Assembly (NCBI GenBank): GCA_034401135.1
Contig: JAWZSP010000005.1
Location: 682,001-746,000 of the forward strand
DNA from: Volutella citrinella
Taxonomy: Eukaryota > Ascomycota > Sordariomycetes > Hypocreales > Nectriaceae
DNA length: 64,000 nucleotides
Reading direction: 5' to 3'
Shown here: positions 33,772 to 44,991 of the stretch, piece after piece
Layout: every line of letters begins with the position of its first letter
How positions within the stretch are numbered: the stretch's first letter is position 1
Position numbers and translations under genes: made by a program
Notes under the pieces: generated by a model
What the model saw: the letters and a program-made list of their open reading frames with translations, nothing else
Databases searched by the model: none
Told to the model about the DNA's origin: nothing

Positions 33772-35517
33772 GTATTGGCTCAGGTAGAGTCTTGGGCTAG
33801 GTTTCACGGATCGTCCAGGAGTGCGATAAACTATGTTAAGAGTAGGCGTAAAGAGAATACGAGTATTGGTTCTAAATTTTAATATACTATTTAATATGTG
33901 TTTCTATACTTATGTTTAGCTCGTGGAAAGGGTGTGGCAATCTGTTTCTTCTCTTGGACAGAAATACCATCAGCCAAAAGCTGAAGCCGTCTCTAGCAGG
34001 ATCAAGGTGGCTTCTACTACACGCCTGCCTAACAAATGCTTTGTTGGGGCATGGCTGGTTTTACAAACAGACGGTGACAGTTGGGTTTACTACTTTCAAG
34101 CAAACCATGGCAACCTCAAAGAAGCCGAAGGTAGCGGTATGTCTCCAGGACTATCACTGCAGAGAAAGCTGAGAGGCTTCACGTGGAGTGCAAAAGGCCG
34201 ATGAATGAAGTCCTCGTAAGGCTGCTTCTTAGCATGCACAGCGCCTCGCTGTAAATATCTCACAAATCCCCTCCTATTTTCCTGGAACAGCCTGGTCAAC
34301 GAGCTCGGAAACCAGGTGGATGTCCTGCGCCTCGCCCTCCCGTTGTAGGAATCTCCATCTATGGCGACTTGATTGCCGGCTCAACTGTGCGCATAACACT
34401 TCACGATGCGTCTCTATCGACTACTGGGAAAATTCATCAAAGTAAAGGTGATTCTTTCTTATTTATTTGCAACTATTCTTGTGTATCCCCCTTCCATCCG
34501 CGGCTGTGTCTTCAGCCCGTCGGGTCCCTAGCGCCCGCCTCTCGCCCGATCCCTGCCCACCCAGAGGGTGCTGGGTGCAGAGGATTTTCGTCCGGGCCAG
34601 CATCCCTGTGGGTGATCAGGGAGCTTAATTTGATCCTGGCAATATCCGCCCGCATCCGACAGCGCCAGCTTGCCGCGTCTGTCTCCTCAAGTATATGATA
34701 TGTGAAGACAGCGCGTGGAACATGGTGCCTGAATTTGGCAGAACAATTGGTGTCCCTTGTCGTTTTTCTTTGGCACTATCTGTTGGCATGGACTAAAAGG
34801 ACCAGGATTCCAGTCCAGCAGACTTCAAGTGTTACTGGGTGAAGTGTGAGCCTACGAGGGACTCCGCCATCTAGCAACACGAACCAAATCATCATAGCGG
34901 CGTAGAGTAGAGACAGATTCATACGAGAAACACTGAACCCTTGATCAATGTACAGAGCATGGAATCAGCCAACAAAAGCGCGCAATCTGCGTTTGGTAGC
35001 CGAAGCGTTTCGTGAAACATGGCTCAAACGACCCCACCGATTAGCCTCGTGGGAATCGGCCATCAGTCCAGAGCTAGGCAATGACAGCTTCAGCCGCACC
35101 CTGCCATTTCTCGCTCGGGCGTTATCTGTGAGGGACCGACGGGCTGTCAGTATTACCAATCGAGTAGTCAAGCGTGCTTGGGGGCGCCACAAACGTCCAC
35201 GTTAGCTATCTAAAACAGATCGTTGCGATGTGATATTGCACCCAAGGACACTGACCCTCGTGTCTGGCTTGGGCGGCATCGTCGGCCGCGGAGATGGTCT
35301 GAAGGATGACAGCGGTTAGACGCCATTCTGCTGCATATATCATGAGCAAAGCACTCGGCAATGTAGAATGCTTTCGATATCCCTCACCTTCATTCATTCT
35401 TTGCCTGCCTTGGTAGAACCGAGCAGCGCCATTCATTCATTCATTTCAACGTTCCTTACCAGAATCTAGTCCCGGTGACTCTTTCAATTCGGACGCACTC
35501 CACATCAGTCGCTCAAA
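33772..35517. other. Intergenic region with unassigned short frames
   Basis: 1.75 kb. A plus-strand frame at about 33923-34204, and a possible short exon ending near 34349 (LVNELGNQVDVLRLALPL), read like protein, but I find no start, splice logic or family. It could be a decayed gene fragment next to the NLR. The rest holds the promoter of the LPMO-like gene. Confidence 0.35.
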
Positions 35518-36348
35518 ATGGTCAACTTCTTCTCCCTGGCTTGCCTCGTGCCCCTCGTGGCCGCCCACGGCTTCGTCTACAGCCCTGCCCCCCGCCGGCC
35601 CGGCGAGGCATACAAGGCCACCTGCGGCGCAAAGGCATACACGCAGCAGCTGCAGACGCTCGACATCTACGGCCCCGTCCAGGGCATCCTCAACATCGCC
35701 GGCAAGCCCGGCACCGACTTTGACGCCGAAAAGTGCGACTTTTGGCTCTGCAAGGGCTTCCTCCTCGACGACAACACCAAGAACGTCCACTCGTACGCGC
35801 TCGGCGAGAAGATCGACTTCCTCGTCAACATCACGGCCACGCACTCGGGCTGGGCCAACGTGTCCGTCGTCAAGACCAGCAGCAACTCCGTCATCGGCCA
35901 GCCGCTGATTGAGTGGAAGGAGAACTATGCTAGCCCCAACGGCATCGGCATCGAGGGCGTCAGCAAAGGCGACAAGGAATTCAGCGTCACCCTGCCCGAC
36001 GACCTGGGCGGCGAGTGCACCAATGCTGGAGACTGCGTCATCCAGTGGTTCTGGGACACGCCCATCGCCCAGACCTTTGAGTCCTGCCTCGACTTCGTCA
36101 TTAGTGGCGGCGGCAACAGCAAGCCGATGCCACCCCCTGCTTCTAGCTCTGCTTCTCTGCCTCCCGCTTCTACCTCCACCGCCGCCGTCATGCCCGAAGC
36201 TGCGACTTCCTCCGCTGCTGCCGCTGCTGAGGATGCTACGTCTACGTCTACGACTACTGCCGCTGCCGCTTCCACTTCCACCACCAAGCCGGGTCGTCGC
36301 CCAGGCTGCTCGACCAAGCACAAGCGAGCACGCAAGTACCGTCACTAA
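35518..36348 (+). CDS. Secreted LPMO-like protein (chitin-binding type-4 related) with Ser/Thr-rich tail
   Basis: Single exon, 276 aa. The signal peptide MVNFFSLACLVPLVAA would be cut to expose an N-terminal His (HGFVYSP), the hallmark of copper histidine-brace proteins. A second candidate brace residue is His109 in TATHSGWANVSV. Later family-like blocks are CDFWLCKGF and VIQWFWDTPIAQTFESC, with paired Cys. The domain spans about residues 17-200. It is followed by a Ser/Thr/Ala/Pro-rich linker, probably O-glycosylated, and a strongly basic end (KHKRARKYRH). Likely acts outside the cell on chitin or another polysaccharide, or on the fungus's own wall, either by oxidative cleavage or by copper binding. 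No GPI-anchor hydrophobic tail is seen. Activity is inferred; the exact AA family is not settled by inspection. Confidence 0.65.
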   Translation: MVNFFSLACLVPLVAAHGFVYSPAPRRPGEAYKATCGAKAYTQQLQTLDIYGPVQGILNIAGKPGTDFDAEKCDFWLCKGFLLDDNTKNVHSYALGEKIDFLVNITATHSGWANVSVVKTSSNSVIGQPLIEWKENYASPNGIGIEGVSKGDKEFSVTLPDDLGGECTNAGDCVIQWFWDTPIAQTFESCLDFVISGGGNSKPMPPPASSSASLPPASTSTAAVMPEAATSSAAAAAEDATSTSTTTAAAASTSTTKPGRRPGCSTKHKRARKYRH

Positions 36349-36848
36349 GCTGAGCCAGAACCACGGGTTGTATAAGAAGTTTGCTTTATTTTTCTCGTCC
36401 CAGCATGGTCTCGGATAAGATAGAGGGTATTTCAAGCATCATTGCTGTTCAATTCTTAACGAGTTGAGATTGAGCTGGTCGGCTTATACAGTCATTCAAT
36501 CTCTCGTTGTATATTTACCTTCAGTTTTTTGGCTCCAGTGGGGAAAAGATTAAAATACCACATCTGAACAGAATTTGCTACTTGAAGCTACTAAGGGTTC
36601 CATGGTAGTCTGGCAATGCGGGCTTGGCCACGCGTATACCTTTGTGTATATACTGGAGCACCTCTGCACGTTGACCACTGCATCAATACTGTCTTCCACT
36701 TTATTGCCGAGCTCCTTTGACTAAAGACAGAGTGGCCTTGACAAGATCGGTAAATAGAGACCAAATGCGTACACATGTATGCGAATAGACTACTTGACAG
36801 GAGCCGCGAAGGCCGCAAACCGCTCGCTGCGTCAACACAACCCCTTGT
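36349..36848. other. Convergent intergenic region
   Basis: 500 bp between two converging genes; AT-rich, no feature found. Confidence 0.45.
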
Positions 36849-38570
36849 CTACTTCTTGTCCGCGGGGTTAAAGACCGTCTTCAGATCCCAGCGGCCCAGG
36901 GCGTCGTAGTTGGCCGTGTAGTCATTAGACTTCTTGAAGCTGCCCCTCTGCACATGAAGCGGGAAGAGACAGTGAGGGGTCTCGCCCTGGGCCGGCATCT
37001 TGCTGAGGTCCGTATCGCCAGGGTTGTTGTACGCACACCGCACCGCCTCCCTCAGGACGAAGCCGACGTCGACGTTCCACGTATTCTGCAGCTTGTCAAT
37101 GGTGCTGTCCTTGATCTTGCGGGGCGTCCACGCGCAGTTGGAGGGCGTGTCCATGGCGTCGCAGGTCGTATCGCGGCGTTTGCCCTCGCCGTCGTCGGGG
37201 TGGATGAACTCGGCGCAGACACCGCCGTCGACGTCGGGGACCCAGGTGGCCATTTGCCGGATGTCGTCTCGTCGCTTGATACACTTCTTCTCAGTCATTT
37301 TGTCGTTGTACCACGTGTCCCACACGATGAGGCGGTGGCCCTGCTCCATAAAGGCCTCCACCACCAGTCGCATGGTCTGGCCAATATGTTAGCCATGTCA
37401 TCACAATGTAAGTCACTGTAGCGTCAAGGTCAAACTCACGATCCATCTCCTGGAGCTGTCGAGGATGGAGTTGAACTGAGCGCCCATCTCGTCCAGGTTC
37501 GTGAACATGTACTTGCCACCGTCAAAGAACTGAGCAGTAGGGCTGTTCCAGTAGTCAGGGCCAGTCCGCGAAGTGGCGGGCAGGTTGAACTGGTTGCCAT
37601 TGCCCAGGGCGTCGCTCAAGGTGGCCCTGAGGCCCTTGGTAAAGCCTTCAAAGTACTTCTTGATAATCTCCTTCAGCGCCAGGGTCGATGTGTCTGCGCC
37701 AACGGGCTGCCCGGCCAGAAAGTTGACGATTCCGAGGATGCCGATGGCGACGGCGGCACCTGGTCCAGCCGCTGCAAACGGCGCCGAAGCTATGAGGAGA
37801 GAACCACTCAGTATAGACAAGGGGTTCATGGCCAGCTTCGGATCGGTAAAGTCGGCCTTGATCTTGTCGACGTCGACGAGATTCTCAATTGTGCCCTCAA
37901 TGCCCAGCTGCTGGTACATTCTGCCGTAAACACCAGACAGGCCTTCGACAGTCTTGAGAACCCAGTAGGCTCCGGCATGCTTCTTCTTGTCTACACGGTC
38001 TTTCATTAGTAGCCGTTTATGGTTTTAATTCTAGACAAGGGGGTAGGTTTGAGGAGCCAGCGTGAGACGCAAAGATGGGATGGTACATACCGACAAGTTC
38101 CCCTGTGTTTCTATCGTCAGCAAGGTGGATTCAACTAGTATCTCCGGCGAAGAGAACTCACGGCATAGCTTGGGGGGAACCACACAGGCCCCGCCCAGGT
38201 CGCTGCACGAGTGCATGAACCCATCAACGTCGAAGATGTCTTTGGTGAAGCTCGAGAACCAGCCCTTTGCTGTATCATGCGCTCCATGGTCATTGACCCA
38301 GTCATTCAGCACCTTGCCGGCGCCCGAGTTCCACCAGAGTTTCTGGTTGTCGTTGAGATCATTGCCATAGTCTGCGTTGCACAGCTTGGCTGCATCGGGC
38401 CCGTCCATACTACCAGTATAGTTGGGGTTGTCCTTGGCCCTAGCAAAGATGTTGGCGGCATCATGCTCACTTCGCTCGAGCTTCGTGAAGCCCGTGGTGT
38501 CGATGGGGGAACAAAAGGCAGACGGCACGAAAGCCGCGGCCGCTAGAAGAGAGCCGGATTTCAAAAGCAT
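36849..38570 (-). CDS. Secreted protein of unknown function, multi-exon
   Basis: I do not recognise this family. Start ATG 38570, about 100 bp below a TATA box, opens a signal peptide (MLLKSGSLLAAAAFVPSAFC). Exons are 38570-38162, a 12-nt micro-exon 38102-38091, 37990-37440 and 37376-36849, giving 499 aa; skipping the micro-exon keeps frame and gives 495 aa. The first part has Cys-containing blocks (DAAKLCNADYG, HSCSDLGGACVVPPKLC). The middle is a hydrophobic, Gly/Ala-rich segment (AAAGPGAAVAIGILGIVNF) that could insert into or span a membrane. The C-terminal part is again Cys-containing (KKCIKRRDD, CAEFIHPDD, CDAMD, CAWTPRKI). Probably extracellular or wall-associated; no enzyme motif is seen. 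Confidence 0.75.
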
Positions 38571-38670
38571 GATGACGGGGTGAGTTCAAGTGTTCAACTT
38601 TGCTGATGCTTGAGTCTTGAGTTGTTACAAGGCGATGGTTTGGATGTCCTGTTACTGGCGAACACTCCTC

Positions 38671-38677
38671 TTATATA
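38671..38677 (-). promoter_or_regulatory. TATA box
   Basis: TATATAA on the minus strand, 101 bp before ATG 38570. Confidence 0.5.
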
Positions 38678-40511
38678 CAAGTCTCTTGCATTCGGAGAGT
38701 CCCTGAGAGGAGGATCGACAGACATCGCCACTTCACATCCCTCAGTATAGTAACACGGCCATGATCCCGATTTCCCCTCATGTGGAGAGCCAGTGTAGTC
38801 TCGTTACCTAGTGCTGCTGGCAATCTACTTGCGACCCCATGTAACTGATACAACGCCGGGCCCAGATTGCCAGGGTACTAGCAAGAAACTTCCGAAATCT
38901 AAGGCTTATGCACACGAGGGAGGCTGTCCTCCTCGGCCCTTGACCTTCCCCATCGAGCCATGGGGAGCTGATAGGCACTCCCTCTCCTTTGCCCCCATTC
39001 CCAACTTGGACATATTATGCGCGACACCATGTTTGAAACGTGAAACGAGCTGTGGACAGACCTCCAGGGCGCCACCCCATCGAATTATTATCAGGGTCGA
39101 GGCGTTGGTTGGGAGGGGCATTACCATGCCTATTCAGTCCACCTTGGGAGCGAAGGAAGTCCTTTCGCTTTTGGGAGGTTCCCTGGTTGATCCGTCGCAG
39201 GAAGGATTGTATTGGATCGGGCCATAAGGTAGTGCACGAGGGTTATGACCAGATTGGGAAATGGGTCGCGTGGCATTGGATGCTATTCTTGTGCCAAGAG
39301 ATGAGGATCGTGAGGCTCAGCCAGGCAGCAGATATGTGAACAGTCCACCCACTTAAGCTCAGCCACCCTAGCTTACCCAGTATCCACGGTATATCATGCT
39401 CGTGTGTCGCCACTACATGACGGTCCTATCCTCCGGGCGAAGATAGCGCACCAAAGTCCCAATGCTGGCTATCTGAGCGCCACACGCTCGGGGGAAGGGT
39501 ATAGTGTTGACGATGGTGGACCGTTGTATTCGGGCCCGCCGCTTGTGGCAGTGTGATAGCATGATAACCGGAGATGGACTGAAGGATCTGAATGTCTGCA
39601 AATACAAACTCACTCTTAGCTTCTCAGGTTCCAGCATGGACCGGAATGAAGTGGATTACACCGAACGGAGGTGCCACTATGAACGACACCTCGCCATAAG
39701 GCGACGACAGCTTGGTCAGATGGATTTGCCGAGTACCGAAGGATTGAAGTGAGGTGATGGTGCCGTGTTTATTTGAAGCCAGGTAGTTGGATGCGACGAT
39801 TGCGGGTCATGGACCGTGCTGGACTGGCATAGCCACGACAGAAGCGGCAGTCCATTAGATCGTCACCCAGCTGGAAAAGAAGCGAAGAACTCGAGGTTCG
39901 CTTCCATTTTTCTGGGAGCCGGATTGGCGACTCTTGGTGTTGGCACTATATTGCTTGGTGTCGTGATATGACTGACGCACAGTTGAGCTTGGGCTTGGTC
40001 GAGCCTTTCTTCAACGATGCTTCGGCTGCCACCTTGAAGCCATATGAGTCCGCAGTCAATGCCCTAGCATCGCTGGTCAAGGCAAAGATATAATGCTAAA
40101 TTGTCAGGGGCTATTTTTGTCAATTCTTTTATTGAAGTTGCGTTGACCAGTCCAACCGGTCAAGCGCGAATACCGGCCTCCGAATTGTAGTGGTAGCGTC
40201 GCACCGCACGTGGTGTTGATGAGAAAAAAGAGGAGCAAGCGAATTTCAAATAGTATAAAAAAGAAATCTACGTGGAATTGAGATTAGTGCCAGGTAATCT
40301 TCTTTCTGGCTTCTATGGAACTCAATCGCTGCTCAACGTGGCTGGCCGATCCTTGCCCTGCTATTCCAGGTGCAGCGTCAGGCTTTGTTATTGCTTGGCC
40401 GTGACTCGCACCGGCGCCCTAACAAATTCCACACCCTGCAGATTGGCCCCACCACAGCTCGCCCGCCCCGTGCCGACTCCACCAACACCACAACAGCCAC
40501 ACGAGCAACAT

Positions 40512-40534
40512 CACCACCACCACCACCACCACCA
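40512..40534 (+). repeat. (CAC)n microsatellite
   Basis: About seven CAC triplets in the RTC1 leader, 165 bp before the ATG. Confidence 0.8.
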
Positions 40535-40699
40535 ACCCCGACCTCGGCCATCGCCATCATCGCCGTCGCCGTCGCCGTCGCCGCGGCACCAGCAGAGACG
40601 CCCCCCGCAACCCCCGATACCATCATGCGCGCAGTCGCCCGCTAGACAAGCCCACCGACCGCATGGCGTCGCCCGTGGCGCCCGCATCCCGCAACCACC

Positions 40700-43600
40700 A
40701 TGTATAGCCGCGAAAACAAGATCATGCGCAAGCTGCTGGGCAAGACCATTGCCGAGTCGCAGCAGGGGGACGCTGCCAGCATCAACATCACCAGCGCGCC
40801 CTCGTCCTCCGCCCCCGCCACCTTCCGCCCGTCCAAGTCGCAGGATGCCGTGTACCGCGCCGGCGTCCCCATCCTCAGCCTCGACGTCTCCCCCGACCGC
40901 CGCGCCGCCGTCCTGGGCGGCGCCCACATCCTCAAGACGGTGGTGCTCGACGACCCTACAAACTTCAACTTCAGTTTCCACGATGGCGTCGACCTGCGCG
41001 CCGCCATCCTCGCGCAACCCTCGGGCCCCAAGGGCAGCTCGGCCGCCGACCAGCTGAGCATCCGCGACGTCAAGTGGCACGGCGCCTCGACCATCTTCAC
41101 GGCCTGCGCCAACGGCAAGATATTCGCCTACGATGTCGCCCGCATCGGCTCCGGCGCCGCCGAGCCGCTCGAGTACATTCAGATGCAGGAGGACTCGCGC
41201 CAGATCAACACGCTCGATGTCAACCCCCACCTTAAGAGCTGGCTCCTGTCCGGCAGCCAGGACGGCATGGCGCGCGTCTTCGACACCGCGGCGCCCCAGC
41301 ACAGCCGATCCGCAGGTATCACCTTTCGCCAGCGGTTTGCCCCGCTGCGCTGCATCGATTCGGTGAGGCAGGTCAAGTGGTCGCCCAAGGTCGGCCACGA
41401 GATGGCCTGCTGCACAGAAGGCGGTGTCGTGCTGAAGTGGGATGTCCGCCAGCCGTCGCGACCACTGCTGCGAATCAATGCTCACGAGAAGGCCTGCGCC
41501 TCCATCGACTGGCACCCCGACGGCCATCATCTCATCAGCGCCGGCTGGGACACAAAGCTCCATGTCTGGGACCTGAGCGGTTCGGCCGACAAGCGACAGA
41601 AGCCAAAGTATACCATCACAACGCCCGCCCCCATCTTCACCGTCACCTGGAGGCCTGGACTCTGGTCTGCCACAGCCCAGAGCAAGCGTGTCGCTCAAGT
41701 CGCCGTCACATATGACGACACAAGCCACCGCCGATATGGAACATCGGCGGTTCACATTTGGGACCTCGCTCGGCCCACCATGCCGTACAAGGAGATTGAG
41801 CGATTTGACAGCTCGCCCGCTTCCCTGCTGTGGCAGGACCAGGATATGCTCTGGACCGTCGGACCCGATGGTCTCTTTACCCAATGCGATGTGGCGTTTG
41901 CCCCCAAGGTCATTGATCGCCAATCAACCTCGGCATCTGCCTTCTCGCCAAAGGGTGATGTGCTCATGTTCCTGGATGAGCGCCAGCATTCACAACGGCC
42001 ACGTCCGCCCGTGTCTCATCGTGCGGATATCATCCCTCGCGGCGCATACGGATCAAGCCCCAACACTCCACGGCTCAGTATCAGCAGGAGTGACTCCGAG
42101 GAGGATGTAGTCGGCAGCTTCCTCGGCCCCCGACGCAGGCCGAAGAGTAAGGCTACTAGGTCGGGTACATCAATGAGCACCACGCCCCCATCATCATCAA
42201 GCTTACCAGAGGACCATAAGCCTCTCCTTGGGCTCGACCAGGCCATCAAGGTCACGGGCATCTTTAAATCCCAACAAGCCATGGCCTCGGGACATCTCCC
42301 GGCATCGCGTACCAATCAGGTTTATCAATTCCTCTCAGAGACATATCTGGAGACGCTGCAGCGCGACCTTCCCGCCGTCAAGGGCGGCAAGATGCTGAAT
42401 GAGCGCGTCGCTGGCATCATGGAACACTACGCCCAGACGGCCGAGAGTCTAAGCCTCTTCCGCCTTGCGCAAACCTGGCGAATACTGGCATACGCGACGT
42501 CGCTCCTGTTGGAGAGCCGGGCCAGGTACCATCTCGACAAACGACTAGGCCGCTTCCAAAGAATAAGAATCGATGATAGACGGGGAAGTGGTCGTCTCAA
42601 GCCGGTCGACCTATTGTCCAATCGGGGATATGGCGACGTCACCCCACGGCGGCTTTCCGCTCAGGCCCTGCATAACGGGCATCGGTCCTTGAGCTCGCGG
42701 TCGTTACTTTCGGGGGAGATTGAAAGCACATCCAACGTTCCAACCCCCATAGTGCGACCAGCAGATGGGAATGGCAGCTCAGTGTCAAACGAATACTACC
42801 AACAAATCGGCCGGAGGCTTGCAGCTGTGGTTGAGCCTGACGAGCTCTCGCTCGGGCCTGCGGTCCATGAGCAAGGCGAGGGCAGTGAACGCCGTCGTCT
42901 CGATTCCGTCCCCATCTCAGAAATGAGCCACGACAGCGAAACCTCGCAAGCATCGCAAATGTCGAGCACCGAGGGATACGACTTTTACGACACTGATGTT
43001 CTGACCATGGCCATGGACGTGCCCAAGTCCCAAGACAAGCCGCCAGCCTCCCCACCGAGACCCAAGAGCCCGGAGATAGCGAGGAGGGCAGTTCGACACG
43101 ACTCAAGCGAGAGCTTCGGGCAGATGTTTTCGACGTCCGACACGACCAAGTCGCCGATGGTAGGCTCCACAGCCGGCGCTGGCCCTTGGAAGTCAAGCCT
43201 GGCGCGACACGCATCGGACGCAGACGGCGAGTATAAGAGCCGGATTCGCGGTGAGACGCTCGAAACTACCACTTCCACATCCGCCGAGACCGAATCCAAG
43301 CCCCGCAAGGAGCTGCCCAGGGCTGAGTCTCCCGAGGAGGTCTTCATGATCTCCCAGACGACCATAGGGACAGACGACAGCTACAGTTCTCAGAACTCTG
43401 TGCCACCTCAGCCCGAGTCTCAACGACAGCCCGAAGCCAAGGTTGCGCGACCCGAGGCCAAGATTATACAGCCCGAGCCTCTACCACAGGCATCAGTTCA
43501 GTCCGTCATCCAGCTTAGACCTCTGCAAGGAGCGACACCCACTCCGCCTCCAGCTCATCCCTCGTCATCTATCGTTCCAGCCACGCCCAGTCGCACCGCA

Positions 43601-44692
43601 AGCCCACTCAAAGGTCCCTTTCCGGCCCAGCAAGATGCCCGGCCGCATGTGCTCGAGGTCGACTACCTCCCATGGGAGGAAGACCCTCCCTACCCCCACC
43701 CAACAGTGGGCGCTGCCACTCCCGCAGTCACGCCCCTCGATCCATACTCGCTCATCTCCCGGGCCCTAGACTTTGAGTCGCGCTCGTCCGCAGTCAACGC
43801 CTCGGCCATTGTGCTGCTTCTGAAACCCCTGGTGCCAGACTACGTCATCGACTTCCACCAGGCCAACGCGATCCTCCGGCAGCACCACTCCCGCCTGATG
43901 CGCATGAGCCTCTTCGTCGAAGCCGCACTCCTGCGCAACTTGAGCATCCAGGGCTGGCCCGAGGGCCTCCCTGAGTGGGGCGACCACTACTCGGCCCTCT
44001 TCACGCCGGCCCAGCAGGGCGTCAAGGTCGGCTACTTCTGCTCGTCGTGCCGCAAGCCGCGCGAGATCAACCCCAAAACCAAGGAGTCGGCCCTTTGGAC
44101 CTGCGAGCGCTGCCGCGAGCCCATGGGCCACTGCGCCGTCTGCGGCCACCGCGAGCTCCAGCAGACGAGCTTCGAGCCGCCCGAGCTCGCCGCCTCCAAG
44201 GACGTCTCGCCGGACCTGCTCCTCGCCGAGTGGTGGTACTGCCCCGGGTGCACCCACGGCGGCCACGCCTCGTGCCTGCAGGCATGGCACGCCTCCGTCG
44301 CGGGGCCCCCGGGCTCCGGCGACGCGCTCGACACCTTCAGCGACGGCTGCTGCCCCCTCGACGGCTGCGGCCACGCCTGCCTCCCCGGCAAGTACCGCGG
44401 CGAGGTGGCCGCCTCGCGCTCCGACGAGCTGGGCCGCGCCGCCGTCGAGAAGACGCGCGCGAGGGAAGAGCGCATCGGCAGCGGGAGTCGGCGCTCTAGT
44501 CCCCGACCCGGGCTGGACCGCAGCGTCAAGAGCGACAGCTACGAGATACCCCAGAGCCGCGCGGTGGGCATGGCGCGCGAGGCGCTCAACAAGGGCAGCG
44601 GGGGAATCCTGAGCTCGAGCCCCGGCCGAATCGTGGGCTCCGGCGAGCGGGAGCGGCGGAAGAGCGTAAAGTTCGCCGGCACGGACCGCTGA
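40700..44692 (+). CDS. RTC1: Rtc1/WDR24-like SEA (GATOR2) complex subunit
   Basis: Single exon, 1330 aa. Member of the SEACAT/GATOR2 arm of the SEA complex at the vacuole, which counters SEACIT and so supports TORC1 signalling to amino acids. The start MYSRENKIMRKLLG matches the conserved N-terminus. Residues about 50-420 form WD40 repeats (DVKWHGASTIFTACANGKIFAYD, LLSGSQDGMARVFD, IDWHPDGHHLISAGWDTKLHVWD). A long Ser/Pro-rich disordered region follows (about 430-1000). The C-terminus (about 1110-1225) is the Cys/His RING-like domain: FCSSCRKPRE, CERCREPMGHCAVCGHREL, WWYCPGCTHGGHASCLQAWH, CCPLDGCGHACLPG. Length and order match fungal Rtc1. Its stop is 299 bp from that of the Vps38-like gene. 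Confidence 0.93.
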   Translation: MYSRENKIMRKLLGKTIAESQQGDAASINITSAPSSSAPATFRPSKSQDAVYRAGVPILSLDVSPDRRAAVLGGAHILKTVVLDDPTNFNFSFHDGVDLRAAILAQPSGPKGSSAADQLSIRDVKWHGASTIFTACANGKIFAYDVARIGSGAAEPLEYIQMQEDSRQINTLDVNPHLKSWLLSGSQDGMARVFDTAAPQHSRSAGITFRQRFAPLRCIDSVRQVKWSPKVGHEMACCTEGGVVLKWDVRQPSRPLLRINAHEKACASIDWHPDGHHLISAGWDTKLHVWDLSGSADKRQKPKYTITTPAPIFTVTWRPGLWSATAQSKRVAQVAVTYDDTSHRRYGTSAVHIWDLARPTMPYKEIERFDSSPASLLWQDQDMLWTVGPDGLFTQCDVAFAPKVIDRQSTSASAFSPKGDVLMFLDERQHSQRPRPPVSHRADIIPRGAYGSSPNTPRLSISRSDSEEDVVGSFLGPRRRPKSKATRSGTSMSTTPPSSSSLPEDHKPLLGLDQAIKVTGIFKSQQAMASGHLPASRTNQVYQFLSETYLETLQRDLPAVKGGKMLNERVAGIMEHYAQTAESLSLFRLAQTWRILAYATSLLLESRARYHLDKRLGRFQRIRIDDRRGSGRLKPVDLLSNRGYGDVTPRRLSAQALHNGHRSLSSRSLLSGEIESTSNVPTPIVRPADGNGSSVSNEYYQQIGRRLAAVVEPDELSLGPAVHEQGEGSERRRLDSVPISEMSHDSETSQASQMSSTEGYDFYDTDVLTMAMDVPKSQDKPPASPPRPKSPEIARRAVRHDSSESFGQMFSTSDTTKSPMVGSTAGAGPWKSSLARHASDADGEYKSRIRGETLETTTSTSAETESKPRKELPRAESPEEVFMISQTTIGTDDSYSSQNSVPPQPESQRQPEAKVARPEAKIIQPEPLPQASVQSVIQLRPLQGATPTPPPAHPSSSIVPATPSRTASPLKGPFPAQQDARPHVLEVDYLPWEEDPPYPHPTVGAATPAVTPLDPYSLISRALDFESRSSAVNASAIVLLLKPLVPDYVIDFHQANAILRQHHSRLMRMSLFVEAALLRNLSIQGWPEGLPEWGDHYSALFTPAQQGVKVGYFCSSCRKPREINPKTKESALWTCERCREPMGHCAVCGHRELQQTSFEPPELAASKDVSPDLLLAEWWYCPGCTHGGHASCLQAWHASVAGPPGSGDALDTFSDGCCPLDGCGHACLPGKYRGEVAASRSDELGRAAVEKTRAREERIGSGSRRSSPRPGLDRSVKSDSYEIPQSRAVGMAREALNKGSGGILSSSPGRIVGSGERERRKSVKFAGTDR

Positions 44693-44991
44693 GGCGAGGT
44701 GTCGAATAATAACAGTCATGTCCGAGTAGTTTATTTGCTTCATTGCACGGCGTTACGCTATGTTGGGATTTATTTTTAGCATCATTCGTCTTTTTGGGTA
44801 GACGGGGGCTCCGGGGCATGCTTGATGGGGGTTTAACATTAAGTGTATTATCATAATAACAGTCGATACCCAGAAACTCATAATGCTAGCTCCGTACTCC
44901 GTTCGAACTAAACGCAAACACCTGTGGCGCCCATCTACGCTCCTAATTCACCACCCCCATCTACCCGTGTCGTGCTACAGAGACTACATCC

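Larger units (their letters stand above)
38571..40699. other. Divergent intergenic region
   Basis: 2.1 kb between the secreted orphan and RTC1. No supported gene. The last 200 bases are C-rich leader sequence with CAC and GCC triplet runs. Confidence 0.5.

Noticed and set aside
40511..41923. 470-codon minus-strand frame opposite RTC1
   Set aside because: Shadow of codon bias; Rtc1 WD40 and RING motifs are on the plus strand.
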